DNA from: Aquimarina sp. Aq78
GTDB taxonomy: Bacteria; Bacteroidota; Bacteroidia; Flavobacteriales; Flavobacteriaceae
DNA: 64,000 nucleotides
Assembly: GCF_900299525.1 (NCBI RefSeq)
Contig: NZ_OMKA01000024.1
Coordinates: 62,001 to 126,000 of the forward strand
Reading direction: 5' to 3'
In this document: piece by piece, positions 17,801 through 26,576 of the stretch
How positions within the stretch are numbered: position 1 is the first letter of the stretch
Layout: the number at the start of each line of letters is the position of its first letter
Made by a program: the position numbers and the translations under genes
The notes under the pieces: generated by a model
What the model was told of the DNA's origin: nothing
The model's database searches: none
What the model saw: only the letters and a program-made list of their open reading frames with translations

Positions 17801-18241
17801 TTAAAGGTTAAAAAAACCAATACAATTATAGATTAACAATAAAGTATAGACAGTAGCAAAAAATACAAATAGGCAATTCATAAAATAGCTACCTATTTTA
17901 AAGATCTTTTTTTTCGGAATTTCATACATAGGATAATATGCTATTTGGGTTGCAACTTTACCAACCCAATACGCCGCTATTAATCCAGTTAAAGCAATTG
18001 CTAATTCAGATTGTCCTTTAAGGTGGGAGGGAAGTAGGATTGCTATTAGTCCAAAAGAAAAATTAAGACCTTGAATGTACCTTCCATACGTTTTTGCAAT
18101 TTCTTGATTAAGTGGTTTTAATTGCTTTACATCGGTATACCAATCAAATACTTTATGTCTTATGTATGGATATATTAATGCAGTGAATATTTGACCAATA
18201 CCACCTATAATAATTAACCAGTTTGGAATATTAAATGCCAT
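17801..18241 (-). CDS. Four-segment membrane protein of unknown function
   Basis: This 146-residue protein has four hydrophobic segments (about residues 7-25, 55-75, 78-98 and 115-140) joined by short basic loops; I do not recognise the family. It is the first gene of the four-gene operon and starts 17 bases downstream of the GbsR-type operator at 18259-18278. Its place ahead of a methyltransferase, an epimerase and a lipid-pocket protein suggests a membrane partner for a hydrophobic product. It may be a scaffold or carrier; no catalytic motif is seen. Confidence 0.8.
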   Translation of the reverse strand: MAFNIPNWLIIIGGIGQIFTALIYPYIRHKVFDWYTDVKQLKPLNQEIAKTYGRYIQGLNFSFGLIAILLPSHLKGQSELAIALTGLIAAYWVGKVATQIAYYPMYEIPKKKIFKIGSYFMNCLFVFFATVYTLLLIYNCIGFFNL

Positions 18242-18258
18242 GTTTTTATAGTATTAAA

Positions 18259-18278
18259 GTTTCAGAAAAAATTGAAAC
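18259..18278. promoter_or_regulatory. GbsR-type operator in front of the four-gene operon
   Basis: GTTTCAGAAAAAATTGAAAC is an inverted repeat of TTTCA/TGAAA half-sites spaced by 8 bases. It starts 17 bases before the ATG at 18241. It has the same geometry as the site before the regulator gene at 18861-18880. Confidence 0.65.
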
Positions 18279-18293
18279 TAATATTGAAAATAA

Positions 18294-18312
18294 AAAGGAG
18301 ATATTCTCCTTT
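18294..18312 (-). terminator. Terminator after the GbsR-type gene
   Basis: AAAGGAGA, a 3-base loop and its complement form an 8-bp stem, followed on the minus strand by a T-rich tract. It separates the regulator transcript from the operon, which therefore has its own promoter. Confidence 0.7.
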
Positions 18313-18330
18313 CTTTTGGGCGCTGTTTTT

Positions 18331-18834
18331 TTATTTAATTAGTTTTACCAATGCCTTTGTGATCCAGTTATGATCCTGACCAATAACTCTATTCATTAAA
18401 ATATCTAATGTATCCGCCATTTCATGTAATGCTTTGGTTTGCTTTATTAATTCTTTGGTTTTTGCAGTTCCATCTTCATCGATGTTCGAAACATCTTTTA
18501 AGATTTTGATAGTTGGTTGTAACTCTCTTCTACTTCTTTCTTTGGCGATTTGCCTTGCCAGCTCTTGTACATCCTTTTCTGAGGTGAAATATTCTTTTCG
18601 TTCTCCCATTTTATTTTCTTTAAATACAATACCCCAATCCATCAATTGACGTAAGTTCATACTGGTATTACCTCTGGAGATTTGTAATTGCTCCATGATA
18701 TCTTCCATAGAAAGAGATTCTGGAGATATTAATAATAAGGCATGAATCTGTGCCATAGCTTTATTGATACCCCATAAGGTCCCTAAAGATCCCCATGTAG
18801 AAATAAACTTATTTTTTGCTTCATCGTAATTCAT
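18331..18834 (-). CDS. GbsR/MarR-family transcriptional regulator
   Basis: This 167-residue winged-helix protein belongs to the GbsR branch of the MarR superfamily. The N-terminus (KNKFISTWGSLGTLWGIN), DIMEQLQISRGNTSMNLR and the wing region KENKMGERKEYFTS fit the family; GbsR members often respond to small metabolites. The ATG at 18832-18834 is chosen. Its promoter (TTTG 18868-18865, TATATTTG 18846-18839) puts the transcript start close to this ATG, so the message may be leaderless. The inverted repeat 18861-18880 covers the -33 box, predicting autorepression, and a twin site precedes the adjacent four-gene operon. Confidence 0.9.
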   Translation of the reverse strand: MNYDEAKNKFISTWGSLGTLWGINKAMAQIHALLLISPESLSMEDIMEQLQISRGNTSMNLRQLMDWGIVFKENKMGERKEYFTSEKDVQELARQIAKERSRRELQPTIKILKDVSNIDEDGTAKTKELIKQTKALHEMADTLDILMNRVIGQDHNWITKALVKLIK

Positions 18835-18838
18835 GTTA

Positions 18839-18868
18839 CAAATATATAAAAAATTTCAAACTTTCAAA
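18839..18868 (-). promoter_or_regulatory. Promoter of the GbsR-type gene
   Basis: TTTG (18868-18865), an 18-base spacer and TATATTTG (18846-18839) match the Bacteroidota consensus in both boxes and spacing. The -7 box ends 5 bases before the ATG, so transcription would begin about at the start codon. Confidence 0.65.
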
Positions 18869-18880
18869 AAATATTGAAAG
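18861..18880. promoter_or_regulatory. GbsR-type operator overlapping its own -33 box
   Basis: CTTTCAAAAAATATTGAAAG is an inverted repeat with the same TTTCA-8-TGAAA layout as 18259-18278. It overlaps the -33 box of the regulator promoter. Confidence 0.7.
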
Positions 18881-19078
18881 ATTAATGATGTGATTTTGAA
18901 AATAACCTATAATTCGGGTTAGCTGTTTTTTAATATGATTTATTATACATAATATACCTCGTAGGGTGTACTAAATTGTGTTTTAGGACATCTTTTCATT
19001 GATTTAGGACATGTATATATTGTCTTGATAAGACTTTTTTGATAGTTTAGTTTTCTTAAACACACAAAAAATCAACTT

Positions 19079-19195
19079 ATGAAACTCAATAACCTACTTA
19101 GGGACATTTGTAATATGACCTGGGATTCTTCTCGGTCTTTGCAATTGATCTATAATATCACTTCACAAAAAGAGCTTGGTTACTACAAGCAGTAA
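19079..19195 (+). CDS. Possible small ORF, 38 residues
   Basis: In the 650-base gap between the GbsR-type gene and the M28 peptidase, an ATG opens a 38-codon frame (MKLNNLLRDICNMTWDSS and on to YYKQ). It is preceded by an A-rich stretch after TAGTTTAG, a loose match to TAnnTTTG. It has no signal peptide, membrane segment or motif that I recognise. It may be a real small protein, a leader or chance; the rest of the gap shows no other feature apart from the two promoters. Confidence 0.25.
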   Translation: MKLNNLLRDICNMTWDSSRSLQLIYNITSQKELGYYKQ

Positions 19196-19414
19196 GATGT
19201 AAATTTTGAGAATAACTTTATTTTCGGGTAAAGCATGTATTAATAAATAGTGTGGTAGAAACAAATTTCTTTTGTTGTTACTATAATCCATGATAATGAG
19301 TGAAAGATCTCAAATTTTATGGATGATAATGAATAAAATGTATTCACCTTTTATCTTCTTTCTAATTGACAGATTATTACGGATTTACCTTGATTATTCT
19401 ATGATAAAACGTCT

Positions 19415-19444
19415 TTTGTTAGACCTTGATATTATGTACTTTAG
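19415..19444 (+). promoter_or_regulatory. Putative promoter of the M28 peptidase gene
   Basis: TTTG (19415-19418), 18 bases, then TACTTTAG (19437-19444), one base off TAnnTTTG. The ATG is 41 bases further on. Confidence 0.45.
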
Positions 19445-19485
19445 CTAAACAAACACAAATATAAACTCAACAAATTAAACTAACG

Positions 19486-21864
19486 ATGAGAAAACTAAAT
19501 CTATTTATTTTGGCGGTATCGCTAAGTGTATTGACATCATGTTTATACGCGCAGGAGCGATCAAAAATGTTTTATGCAACCATGGATGCTCATGATGCAT
19601 TGAAACTAAAAGAAAATCACCCAAATGATGTTAAAATCATTAAATCTGTTAATGAATATAGTGCAGTAATGTTAAATGAACATTCGGCAGAAGAATTACA
19701 TCACACGGGATTAAGACATGGACCAGGATATTTTTATGAAACTTCAGAAAAAGCTGCTATAGAAGCAATAGTAAAAGCTAATTCAATTCAAAAATCAAAA
19801 AATAGTTCCTTAGCAAAAGCAGCAGTCGCTTTTGAGATTACCCAGGATCAATTGGTAAATCAAAGTTTGGGGTTGGTAAATAACTCTAATATTGATAGAC
19901 AAATTAAAGAGCTTGAGAATTATGGTACTCGTTTCCATACTAAAGCTAGTGCAAAAAGAGCTTCTACAGATTTAAAAGCAAAATGGGAAGGACTTGCTGG
20001 TAGTCGTAGTGATGTATCTGTTAGGCTTGTAAATCATTCTGGTACCTCTATGCCGTCTGTTGTTATGACTATTACCGGAACAGAAAAACCAAATGAGTAT
20101 GTGGTTTTAGGAGGGCATTTAGATTCGACATCGCCACGAAATCAGAGTGATGCTCCGGGGGCAGATGATAATGCTTCTGGTATTGCAACAATTACAGAGG
20201 TTGCCAGAGTATTGTTTAGTATGAATTACAAACCAAAAAGAACGGTCGAATTTATGGCATTTGCTGCAGAAGAAATCGGTTTGGTAGGGTCTAAAGAAAT
20301 CGCGAGAGATTATAAAAATCGCAATGTGAATATAGTGAGTTATATGCAATTGGATATGACAAATTATAAAGGTTCTACACAGGATGTCTTTATTACAACA
20401 GATTCATATAATAGTACTTCTTTAAATAATTTCTTAAAGAAATTAATGGACCATTATAATGCTTCAGGAACACATAAAATTACATATAGCAATTCTGCAT
20501 GTAACTATGGGTGTTCTGATCACCATAGTTTTGCACAACAAGGATATGAAACAGCATTTCCTATAGAAGCAAGATTTAGTGAGAGTAACCCTAAGATTCA
20601 TACTTCAGGAGATACATCATCTAACTTCCCAACTGCGAATGCAACTCATGCTGCCAAATTTGCCAAGTTAGCTTTAGAATACCTTATAGAGATTTCTAAT
20701 GCGGGTGGAGGAAACCCTCCTACAGGTTATTGTGCTTCTAATGGGAAAAAAACATCAGATGAGTATATTGGTAAAGTTGCTTTAGGAACAATAAATAAAA
20801 CCTCTGCTGCAGGAAGTGGTGGGTATAGTGATTTTACAGCAGAAACTACTAACCTTTCTAAAGGAGGATCACATACCATTACGGTTACACCAAAATGGTC
20901 AGGAAGTACTTATAATGAGGGATATGCGGTATGGATTGATTATAATCAGGATAAAGATTTTGCTGATTCTGGTGAATTGGTTTGGAGTAAAGCAGCTTCA
21001 AAAACGACACCAGTGAGCGGTAGTTTTACAGTACCGGCAGGAGCAAAAAATGGAAGCACAAGAATGAGAGTTTCTATGAAATATAATGCAATCCCTACAG
21101 CTTGTGAATCTTTCGAATATGGAGAAGTAGAGGATTATACTGTTGTTATCGGGGGATCCGGTGGAGGAGATGCTCAGGCACCTTCTGCTCCAGCAGGATT
21201 AGCATCGTCAAATGTAGCTCAAACTACACTAACCCTATCATGGACATCTTCTACAGATAATGTTGGAGTGACTGGATATGATGTGTATAAAGGAAATACG
21301 GTTGAAACTTCTGTTTCTGGAACCACAGCTAATATTACTGGATTAACAGCTAGTACCGCCTATACATTTAGTATAAAAGCAAAAGATGCTGCTGGTAATT
21401 TATCTGCTGCAAGTAATGTCATAAATGTAACTACCACAGGAGGAAGCAGTGATCCTTGCGCAGGTGTTGCACCATATAACTCTTCTACAAACTACCAACC
21501 TGGAGATCGAGTAACGTATCAAGGTAATCTTTATGAAAAAACTAATACAAGTTGGACTCTTATCGGGCCTTGTGGAGCTCTTTTTGCAAGAAGTTCTGCT
21601 GTTGATTTATTATCTGATGATAGCTTGTCTTTTGATTTTTATCCTAACCCTGTAACAGAGGGTCATATAGAGCTTACTGTTAATAATGAATTATGGAAAT
21701 CTGGAAGTGTGTTGGTTGTAGATGTAAAAGGAAATATCGTACAAGAGGTTAAGCTTAAAAGTAAAGCTACACAAATCAATACCTCAAAATTTTCTTCTGG
21801 AGTATACTTTTTGACACTTTTTAATGGGGCAAAAAGTGCTACAAAGCAGATGATTATAAAATAA
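19486..21864 (+). CDS. Secreted M28 metallopeptidase with GEVED, FN3, carbohydrate-binding and T9SS sorting domains
   Basis: This 792-residue exported zinc aminopeptidase-like protein has, in order: a signal sequence ending near LYAQ, an M28 domain (about 150-400), a GEVED-type domain (about 425-560, ending FEYGEVEDYTV), a fibronectin III domain (about 565-650), a ChtBD3/CBM5-12-like module (about 656-695, YQPGDRVTYQGNLYE) and a C-terminal type IX sorting domain (about 715-792, DFYPNPVTEG to KQMIIK). Zinc ligands are visible in GGHLDST (H211, D213) and GADDNASG, and the general base region AEEIGLVGS. It should be secreted through the type IX system and either released or bound at the surface. 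LTSC in the signal resembles a lipobox, though LYAQ gives a conventional cleavage site too. It is monocistronic, ended by a hairpin. Confidence 0.93.
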   Translation: MRKLNLFILAVSLSVLTSCLYAQERSKMFYATMDAHDALKLKENHPNDVKIIKSVNEYSAVMLNEHSAEELHHTGLRHGPGYFYETSEKAAIEAIVKANSIQKSKNSSLAKAAVAFEITQDQLVNQSLGLVNNSNIDRQIKELENYGTRFHTKASAKRASTDLKAKWEGLAGSRSDVSVRLVNHSGTSMPSVVMTITGTEKPNEYVVLGGHLDSTSPRNQSDAPGADDNASGIATITEVARVLFSMNYKPKRTVEFMAFAAEEIGLVGSKEIARDYKNRNVNIVSYMQLDMTNYKGSTQDVFITTDSYNSTSLNNFLKKLMDHYNASGTHKITYSNSACNYGCSDHHSFAQQGYETAFPIEARFSESNPKIHTSGDTSSNFPTANATHAAKFAKLALEYLIEISNAGGGNPPTGYCASNGKKTSDEYIGKVALGTINKTSAAGSGGYSDFTAETTNLSKGGSHTITVTPKWSGSTYNEGYAVWIDYNQDKDFADSGELVWSKAASKTTPVSGSFTVPAGAKNGSTRMRVSMKYNAIPTACESFEYGEVEDYTVVIGGSGGGDAQAPSAPAGLASSNVAQTTLTLSWTSSTDNVGVTGYDVYKGNTVETSVSGTTANITGLTASTAYTFSIKAKDAAGNLSAASNVINVTTTGGSSDPCAGVAPYNSSTNYQPGDRVTYQGNLYEKTNTSWTLIGPCGALFARSSAVDLLSDDSLSFDFYPNPVTEGHIELTVNNELWKSGSVLVVDVKGNIVQEVKLKSKATQINTSKFSSGVYFLTLFNGAKSATKQMIIK

Positions 21865-21892
21865 TAATAAAGGTGTATTAAATCTTACCATA

Positions 21893-21930
21893 TGAAGTCT
21901 GTTGAAGTTTTTTAGCTTCAACAGACTTCA
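21893..21930. terminator. Bidirectional terminator between the M28 and M3 peptidase genes
   Basis: A 15-bp perfect inverted repeat (TGAAGTCTGTTGAAG and its complement, 8-base loop) lies between two convergent genes. T-rich tracts flank it on the plus side. Confidence 0.8.
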
Positions 21931-21940
21931 ATGGTATTTT

Positions 21941-23962
21941 TTATTTAATTAATCCTGCTCGTTTTAATAATGCTTCAGGTTTAGGTTCTTGTCCTCTAAA
22001 GCGTTTATAAAGAATCATTGGGTTTTCTGTACCTCCTTTAGACAAGACATGATCCTTAAATTTGGTAGCAATCTCACGATTAAAAATTCCATTTTCTTTA
22101 AAATATTCAAAAGCATCAGCATCTAATACTTCGGCCCATTTATACGAGTAATATCCTGCAGAATATCCTCCCTGAAAAATATGCGAAAAAGCTGTACTCA
22201 TACAGTTTTCGTCTACATTAGGATACAAAGATGTTGTAGAAAAAGTCTTTTTCTCGTGATCCTTTACCTTTTTAATAGCAGTAGGATCTTGAGAATGCCA
22301 AGACATATCAAGTAACCCAAAACTCAATTGGCGAAGTGTAGTCATACCTTCCATAAAAGTTGCAGATTCTTTAATCTTTTCAACCAATTCCATAGGGATT
22401 ATTTCACCTGTTTCATAATGTTTGGCAAAAAGCTCCAAAGCTTCTTTTTCATAACACCAGTTTTCCAGAACCTGACTTGGTAATTCTACAAAATCCCAAT
22501 ATACGCTGGTTCCTGATAGGCCAGGATAAGTAGTATTAGCCAACATACCATGCAATGCATGGCCAAACTCATGAAATAGAGTAGTTACTTCATTAAAAGT
22601 TAATAGAGAAGGTTTACTAGGTGTAGGTTTTGTAAAATTGCAAACAATAGAAACATGTGGCCTTATATTTTCCTCATTTTTCCTCATTTGTGATTTGTAA
22701 GAAGTCATCCATGCTCCATTACGCTTTCCTGGTCTTGGATGAAAATCTGCATAAAACAATGAAACAAAATTACCGTCAAGATCAGTAACACGATACGTTT
22801 TTACCTCTTCATGATATGTATCTACATCATTGATTTCTTTAAATTGAAGCCCAAACAGTTTATAAGCTACAGTAAAAACTCCGTCGATTACATTTTCTAA
22901 CTTGAAATAAGGTTTCAGTTTTTCATCATCAAGATCAAAGAGCTTTTGTTTTAGTTTTTCAGAATAGTAGGCTCCGTCCCATTTTTGTAATTGATCAATC
23001 CCATCTAATTCCTTTGCATAAGATTCTAATTGTTCAAATTCTCTTTCTGCTGCAGGCTTAGCTTTCTCCAAAATTTCATTTAGAAAAGAAAATACAGTAT
23101 CAGGAGTTTCTGCCATTCGTTCTTCCAGGATATAATCGGCATGGTAGGAGTATCCTAAAAGAAGAGCGCGTTGATGTCTAAGGTTTGCAATTTTTAAAAC
23201 AATATCCTGATTATCAAGATCATCGTTGTGAAATCCTTTAGACCCAAATGCAAGAGCAAGTTTTTTTCGCAATTCGCGATTATCAGCATAAGTGATAAAA
23301 GGAATATAACTAGGGTAATCCAAAGTTATTAACCATCCTTTTTTACCTTTTGCTTCTGCCATAGATTTGGCAGCTTCTTTTGCTCCCTCTGGCAAACCAG
23401 ACACATCAGATTCATCGGTAAGCAACATCTCGAATTTATTAGTTTCGGCGAGGACGTTTTCACCAAACTTTAAACTTAGTGTAGAAAGCTCTTTATCAAT
23501 CTCTCTAAGTTTCTCTTTTTTTTCATCAGGAAGATTAGCCCCATTTCTCGAGAATGACTTATATCTTTTTTCAAGAAGTCTGGATTGCTCTGGATTAAGA
23601 TCTAATGATTCTTTTTGTTTGTATACCACTTCGATTCTTTTAAATAAATCCAGATTAAGAGCTATGTCGTTACTGAATTCTGAAAGCAAAGGAGAGGCTT
23701 CTTGTGCTATTTTTTGTATTTCTTCGTTGGTCTCAGCACTGTTTAAATTAAAAAAGACACTGGTTACCCGGTCTAATAATTCTCCACAATATTCCAAAGC
23801 TTCTATGGTATTAGAAAATGAAGGTAGTTCGGGATTAGAGACTATTGTATCGACTTGTTTTTTGGCGATAGAAATTCCGTTTTTTATAGCGGGTAAAAAA
23901 TGATCTGACGTTATTTCTGAAAATGGTGCAGCATCAAATGGTTTTAATAGTGGATTGTTCAT
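21941..23962 (-). CDS. M3 family metallopeptidase (oligopeptidase A / Dcp type)
   Basis: This 673-residue cytoplasmic zinc oligopeptidase degrades short peptides left by other proteases. The zinc motif HEFGH is seen in TLFHEFGHALHGML, followed by the downstream glutamate region YWDFVELPSQVLENW, which is characteristic of the M3 family. The motif FSHIFQGGYSAGYYSYKWAE, near the C-terminus, is also diagnostic. Length and absence of a signal peptide fit the PrlC/Dcp branch. It is convergent with the M28 gene. The ATG 23960-23962 is unambiguous. Upstream to 24543 no gene is convincing. Confidence 0.95.
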   Translation of the reverse strand: MNNPLLKPFDAAPFSEITSDHFLPAIKNGISIAKKQVDTIVSNPELPSFSNTIEALEYCGELLDRVTSVFFNLNSAETNEEIQKIAQEASPLLSEFSNDIALNLDLFKRIEVVYKQKESLDLNPEQSRLLEKRYKSFSRNGANLPDEKKEKLREIDKELSTLSLKFGENVLAETNKFEMLLTDESDVSGLPEGAKEAAKSMAEAKGKKGWLITLDYPSYIPFITYADNRELRKKLALAFGSKGFHNDDLDNQDIVLKIANLRHQRALLLGYSYHADYILEERMAETPDTVFSFLNEILEKAKPAAEREFEQLESYAKELDGIDQLQKWDGAYYSEKLKQKLFDLDDEKLKPYFKLENVIDGVFTVAYKLFGLQFKEINDVDTYHEEVKTYRVTDLDGNFVSLFYADFHPRPGKRNGAWMTSYKSQMRKNEENIRPHVSIVCNFTKPTPSKPSLLTFNEVTTLFHEFGHALHGMLANTTYPGLSGTSVYWDFVELPSQVLENWCYEKEALELFAKHYETGEIIPMELVEKIKESATFMEGMTTLRQLSFGLLDMSWHSQDPTAIKKVKDHEKKTFSTTSLYPNVDENCMSTAFSHIFQGGYSAGYYSYKWAEVLDADAFEYFKENGIFNREIATKFKDHVLSKGGTENPMILYKRFRGQEPKPEALLKRAGLIK

Positions 23963-24543
23963 TGTTGTAATGATAATTTCTTCTTATTTTTTATGTTATA
24001 TGTCTTTATATCGGAAAAAATAGCCTTTTGTCGAAAAACACTTCCAGGTTATGGATGTTTTTAAGTAAACTAAATTTTATACCAATAGATTTGATCAGGT
24101 TTATTAGTATGGTCTAGTATTAAGAATATATGGTTATTTTTATTTGGGGTATGAATATAAATAATTATTCTAATGCAAAGACCAAATATATCGAAAGAGC
24201 TGCATTTTTGTGGCTCTTTTGTCTTCTATTTTTTGTCTAAAAACCTGTTTTTTGGCAAAAATCCTGTTTTTCTGTCTGTTTTTTCGATCAAAAAATCTTT
24301 AAAAAACGATCAATTATTACCTTTTATCGATTATATAGGTGTTTCATCGAAAATTATGAATATTTTAGCATTACTTTTATTGTGTAATTAAAGTAAGGTT
24401 TTACCTTTGTTGTAGGTTTTAAGAGTAATGGTCTTACGATGAATTTTTTGTGTAATATATTTAAGTTGGTTAATAAATATTGTTATATTCTTTTGTAAGG
24501 CCTGATATTCAAAAGAGTCACTGAAAAGTGACTCTTTTTTTTG
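23963..24543. other. Gap between the M3 peptidase and purE
   Basis: This 581-base stretch is AT-rich with several short T/A-rich repeats (around 24240-24300). A 72-codon frame on the plus strand at 24173 looks like chance. The only supported feature is the hairpin at 24511-24538. Confidence 0.6.
24511..24538. terminator. Hairpin terminator next to purE
   Basis: A 12-bp perfect stem (AAAAGAGTCACT, 4-base loop, complement) followed by eight T in all on the plus side, counting the last stem bases. It lies just past the purE stop on the minus strand and may act in both directions. Confidence 0.7.
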
Positions 24544-25029
24544 TTATTTTTTGATCTGCTTAGCTCCTTCAATTACTTTTTGCTTTAATCCTTCTTTATA
24601 GATTAAGATTTTATCTAAAACACATTTATCATTTGAGCCTATAATTTGTGCTGCCAAAATACCTGCATTTAGAGCTCCGTCTAAAGCTACAGTAGCCACA
24701 GGAACTCCACCAGGCATTTGTAAAATAGATAAAACAGAATCCCACCCATCGATAGAATTACGTGACTTAACAGGAACACCAATCACTGGTAAAGGAGATA
24801 ATGAAGCCACCATCCCAGGAAGATGAGCAGCACCACCAGCGCCAGCTATAATAACTTGTATGCCTCTCGTATGAGCATTTTTGGCATAGTCAAATAATTT
24901 TTCCGGGGTACGATGTGCCGAAACAATATCTACTTCGACTTCGATATCAAAACCTTGTAATACTTCGATTGCCTTTTCCATTACTGGCATATCACTAGTA
25001 CTACCCATTATTATTCCCACCTTGCTCAT
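24544..25029 (-). CDS. purE: 5-(carboxyamino)imidazole ribonucleotide mutase
   Basis: PurE converts N5-CAIR to CAIR, a step of de novo purine synthesis. The 161-residue class I enzyme shows GSTSDMPVMEKA at the N-terminus, VSAHRTPEKLFDYA (the substrate-binding histidine loop) and GAGGAAHLPGMVAS, then VPVKS. It lies 91 bases after purK on the same strand, in the usual pair that makes and rearranges N5-CAIR. A strong hairpin follows its stop. Confidence 0.98.
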   Translation of the reverse strand: MSKVGIIMGSTSDMPVMEKAIEVLQGFDIEVEVDIVSAHRTPEKLFDYAKNAHTRGIQVIIAGAGGAAHLPGMVASLSPLPVIGVPVKSRNSIDGWDSVLSILQMPGGVPVATVALDGALNAGILAAQIIGSNDKCVLDKILIYKEGLKQKVIEGAKQIKK

Positions 25030-25120
25030 TATATTGTATGTTATTGTTAGTATTTGTTTGTTAAAAGTTATTAGTCATAATAAGGTATGAAGGTATATAA
25101 AATAAGTTTCTAAACCTTTA

Positions 25121-26275
25121 TTAGCTAATTACTTGTATTGTGTTTTTTACTTTTTCAGCTATTTTTCTAGCCTCGTCGATGTTTTCATGAATTATGGTAA
25201 CATGTCCCATTTTTCTATAAGGCCGTGTTTGCTTTTTACCATAAATATGAGGAGTAACGCCCTTCATTTTCATGATTTCTTCTATGTTTTTATAGATAAC
25301 ATCTCCTGTATATCCTTCTTTACCTACCAGATTCACCATGATACCACCTACTTTACTTTCTGTAGCTCCCAGAGGTAAATCCAAAATGGCTCTTATGTGT
25401 TGCTCAAATTGATTAGTATAACTGGCTTCGATACTATAATGCCCGCTGTTATGTGGTCTTGGTGCAACTTCATTTACAAGGATATTATCATCTTGTGTTT
25501 GAAACATCTCTACAGCCAGTACCCCTACATGTTCAAAGGCTTTAGATACTTTTTCGGCAATTTTTATTGCTTTTTGAGCAATTTTAGCATCGATTCTTGC
25601 AGGGCAAATCACATACTCTACCTGATTGGCTTCTGGATGAAACTCCATTTCTACCACAGGATAAGTTTTGATTTCTCCGCTCGGGTTACGAACAACAATT
25701 ACAGCTAATTCATTTTTAAAATTAACTAAATGCTCTGCAATACATTCTGTGTCAGGAAGTTTTGCTAGGTCAGCTCCAGATCTAACAATCGAAACACCTT
25801 TACCATCATATCCTCCCTGCGTACTTTTCCAGACAAATGGAAGTTTGATTCTATTATTGGTAATACCTTCAGTAAGGTGTGCCTTATTAGAAAATCGGGT
25901 AAACTCCGCAGTAGGAATTTTGTTTTCTTCGTAGAAAAGCTTTTGTTTCCCTTTATTTTGTATTTTTTCCAGAGTTTTTGAACTTGGATAGACTTTCTTA
26001 CCTTCTTTCTCTAGCTGAACTAAAGCTTTTAGATTTACAGTTTCAATTTCAAAAGTAAGTATATCTACCTTTTTTCCAAAACTATAAACAGTGTCATAAT
26101 CCATCAAATTACCTTGTTGGAAATGATCACATGCAATTTTGCAAGGAGCATCTTGACTTGGGTCGAGGACATATGTTTGGATGTCATATTTTCGAGTATC
26201 ATAGAGCATCATCTTACCTAATTGACCTCCTCCTAATATTCCTAACTTAAAGTTTGACGAGAAAAAATTTGTCAT
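25121..26275 (-). CDS. purK: 5-(carboxyamino)imidazole ribonucleotide synthase
   Basis: PurK is an ATP-grasp enzyme that makes N5-CAIR from AIR, ATP and bicarbonate, feeding PurE. The 384-residue protein starts FKLGILGGGQLGKMMLYD, followed by the ATP-grasp strands LPFVWKSTQGGYDGKGV and VNEVAPRPHNSGHYSIEAS. The ATG 26273-26275 is chosen over an upstream TTG (26356): two TAnnTTTG elements lie at 26305-26312 and 26287-26294, inside the longer form, so the long start cannot be used from that promoter. It is the first gene of a purK-purE unit, divergent from hpt-adk. Confidence 0.97.
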   Translation of the reverse strand: MTNFFSSNFKLGILGGGQLGKMMLYDTRKYDIQTYVLDPSQDAPCKIACDHFQQGNLMDYDTVYSFGKKVDILTFEIETVNLKALVQLEKEGKKVYPSSKTLEKIQNKGKQKLFYEENKIPTAEFTRFSNKAHLTEGITNNRIKLPFVWKSTQGGYDGKGVSIVRSGADLAKLPDTECIAEHLVNFKNELAVIVVRNPSGEIKTYPVVEMEFHPEANQVEYVICPARIDAKIAQKAIKIAEKVSKAFEHVGVLAVEMFQTQDDNILVNEVAPRPHNSGHYSIEASYTNQFEQHIRAILDLPLGATESKVGGIMVNLVGKEGYTGDVIYKNIEEIMKMKGVTPHIYGKKQTRPYRKMGHVTIIHENIDEARKIAEKVKNTIQVIS

Positions 26276-26286
26276 TTTCGGGGTTT

Positions 26287-26312
26287 CAAATTTATCATGA
26301 AATGCAAAAATA
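26287..26312 (-). promoter_or_regulatory. Candidate purK promoter elements
   Basis: Two minus-strand matches to TAnnTTTG: TATTTTTG (26312-26305) and TAAATTTG (26294-26287). The first would give a leader of about 20 bases. No clear -33 box is seen. Confidence 0.4.
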
Positions 26313-26524
26313 ATTTTTTCAGAAGGAATAACCACAATAATGTAAGGTAAATGCAATAAGTAAACTATAAGAAAGCTTATTTGATTGGTATATTTTTTAT
26401 ATGTTGATGATTAAATCTATACCAATCTAGAGCTATATATGATTTATATAACAACGATTTTAGTCTGCCTGGAGTCGTAAGAAGGTTGATGCCGTAATTC
26501 TTAGCTATGCTCATTTCTAATCAC

Positions 26525-26532
26525 TATCTTTG
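26525..26532 (+). promoter_or_regulatory. Putative -7 element of the hpt-adk gene
   Basis: TATCTTTG fits TAnnTTTG and is 44 bases before the ATG. The -33 match (TTAG, 26501-26504, 20 bases away) is weak. Confidence 0.45.
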
Positions 26533-26576
26533 CGGCTTTAAATTAAAAAATCAAACCAGAACAAGTATAAAATAGA

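Noticed and set aside
24173..24391. 72-codon plus-strand frame in the gap upstream of purE
   Set aside because: Composition follows the T-rich DNA, with no recognised motif, no promoter and no ribosome-binding sign.
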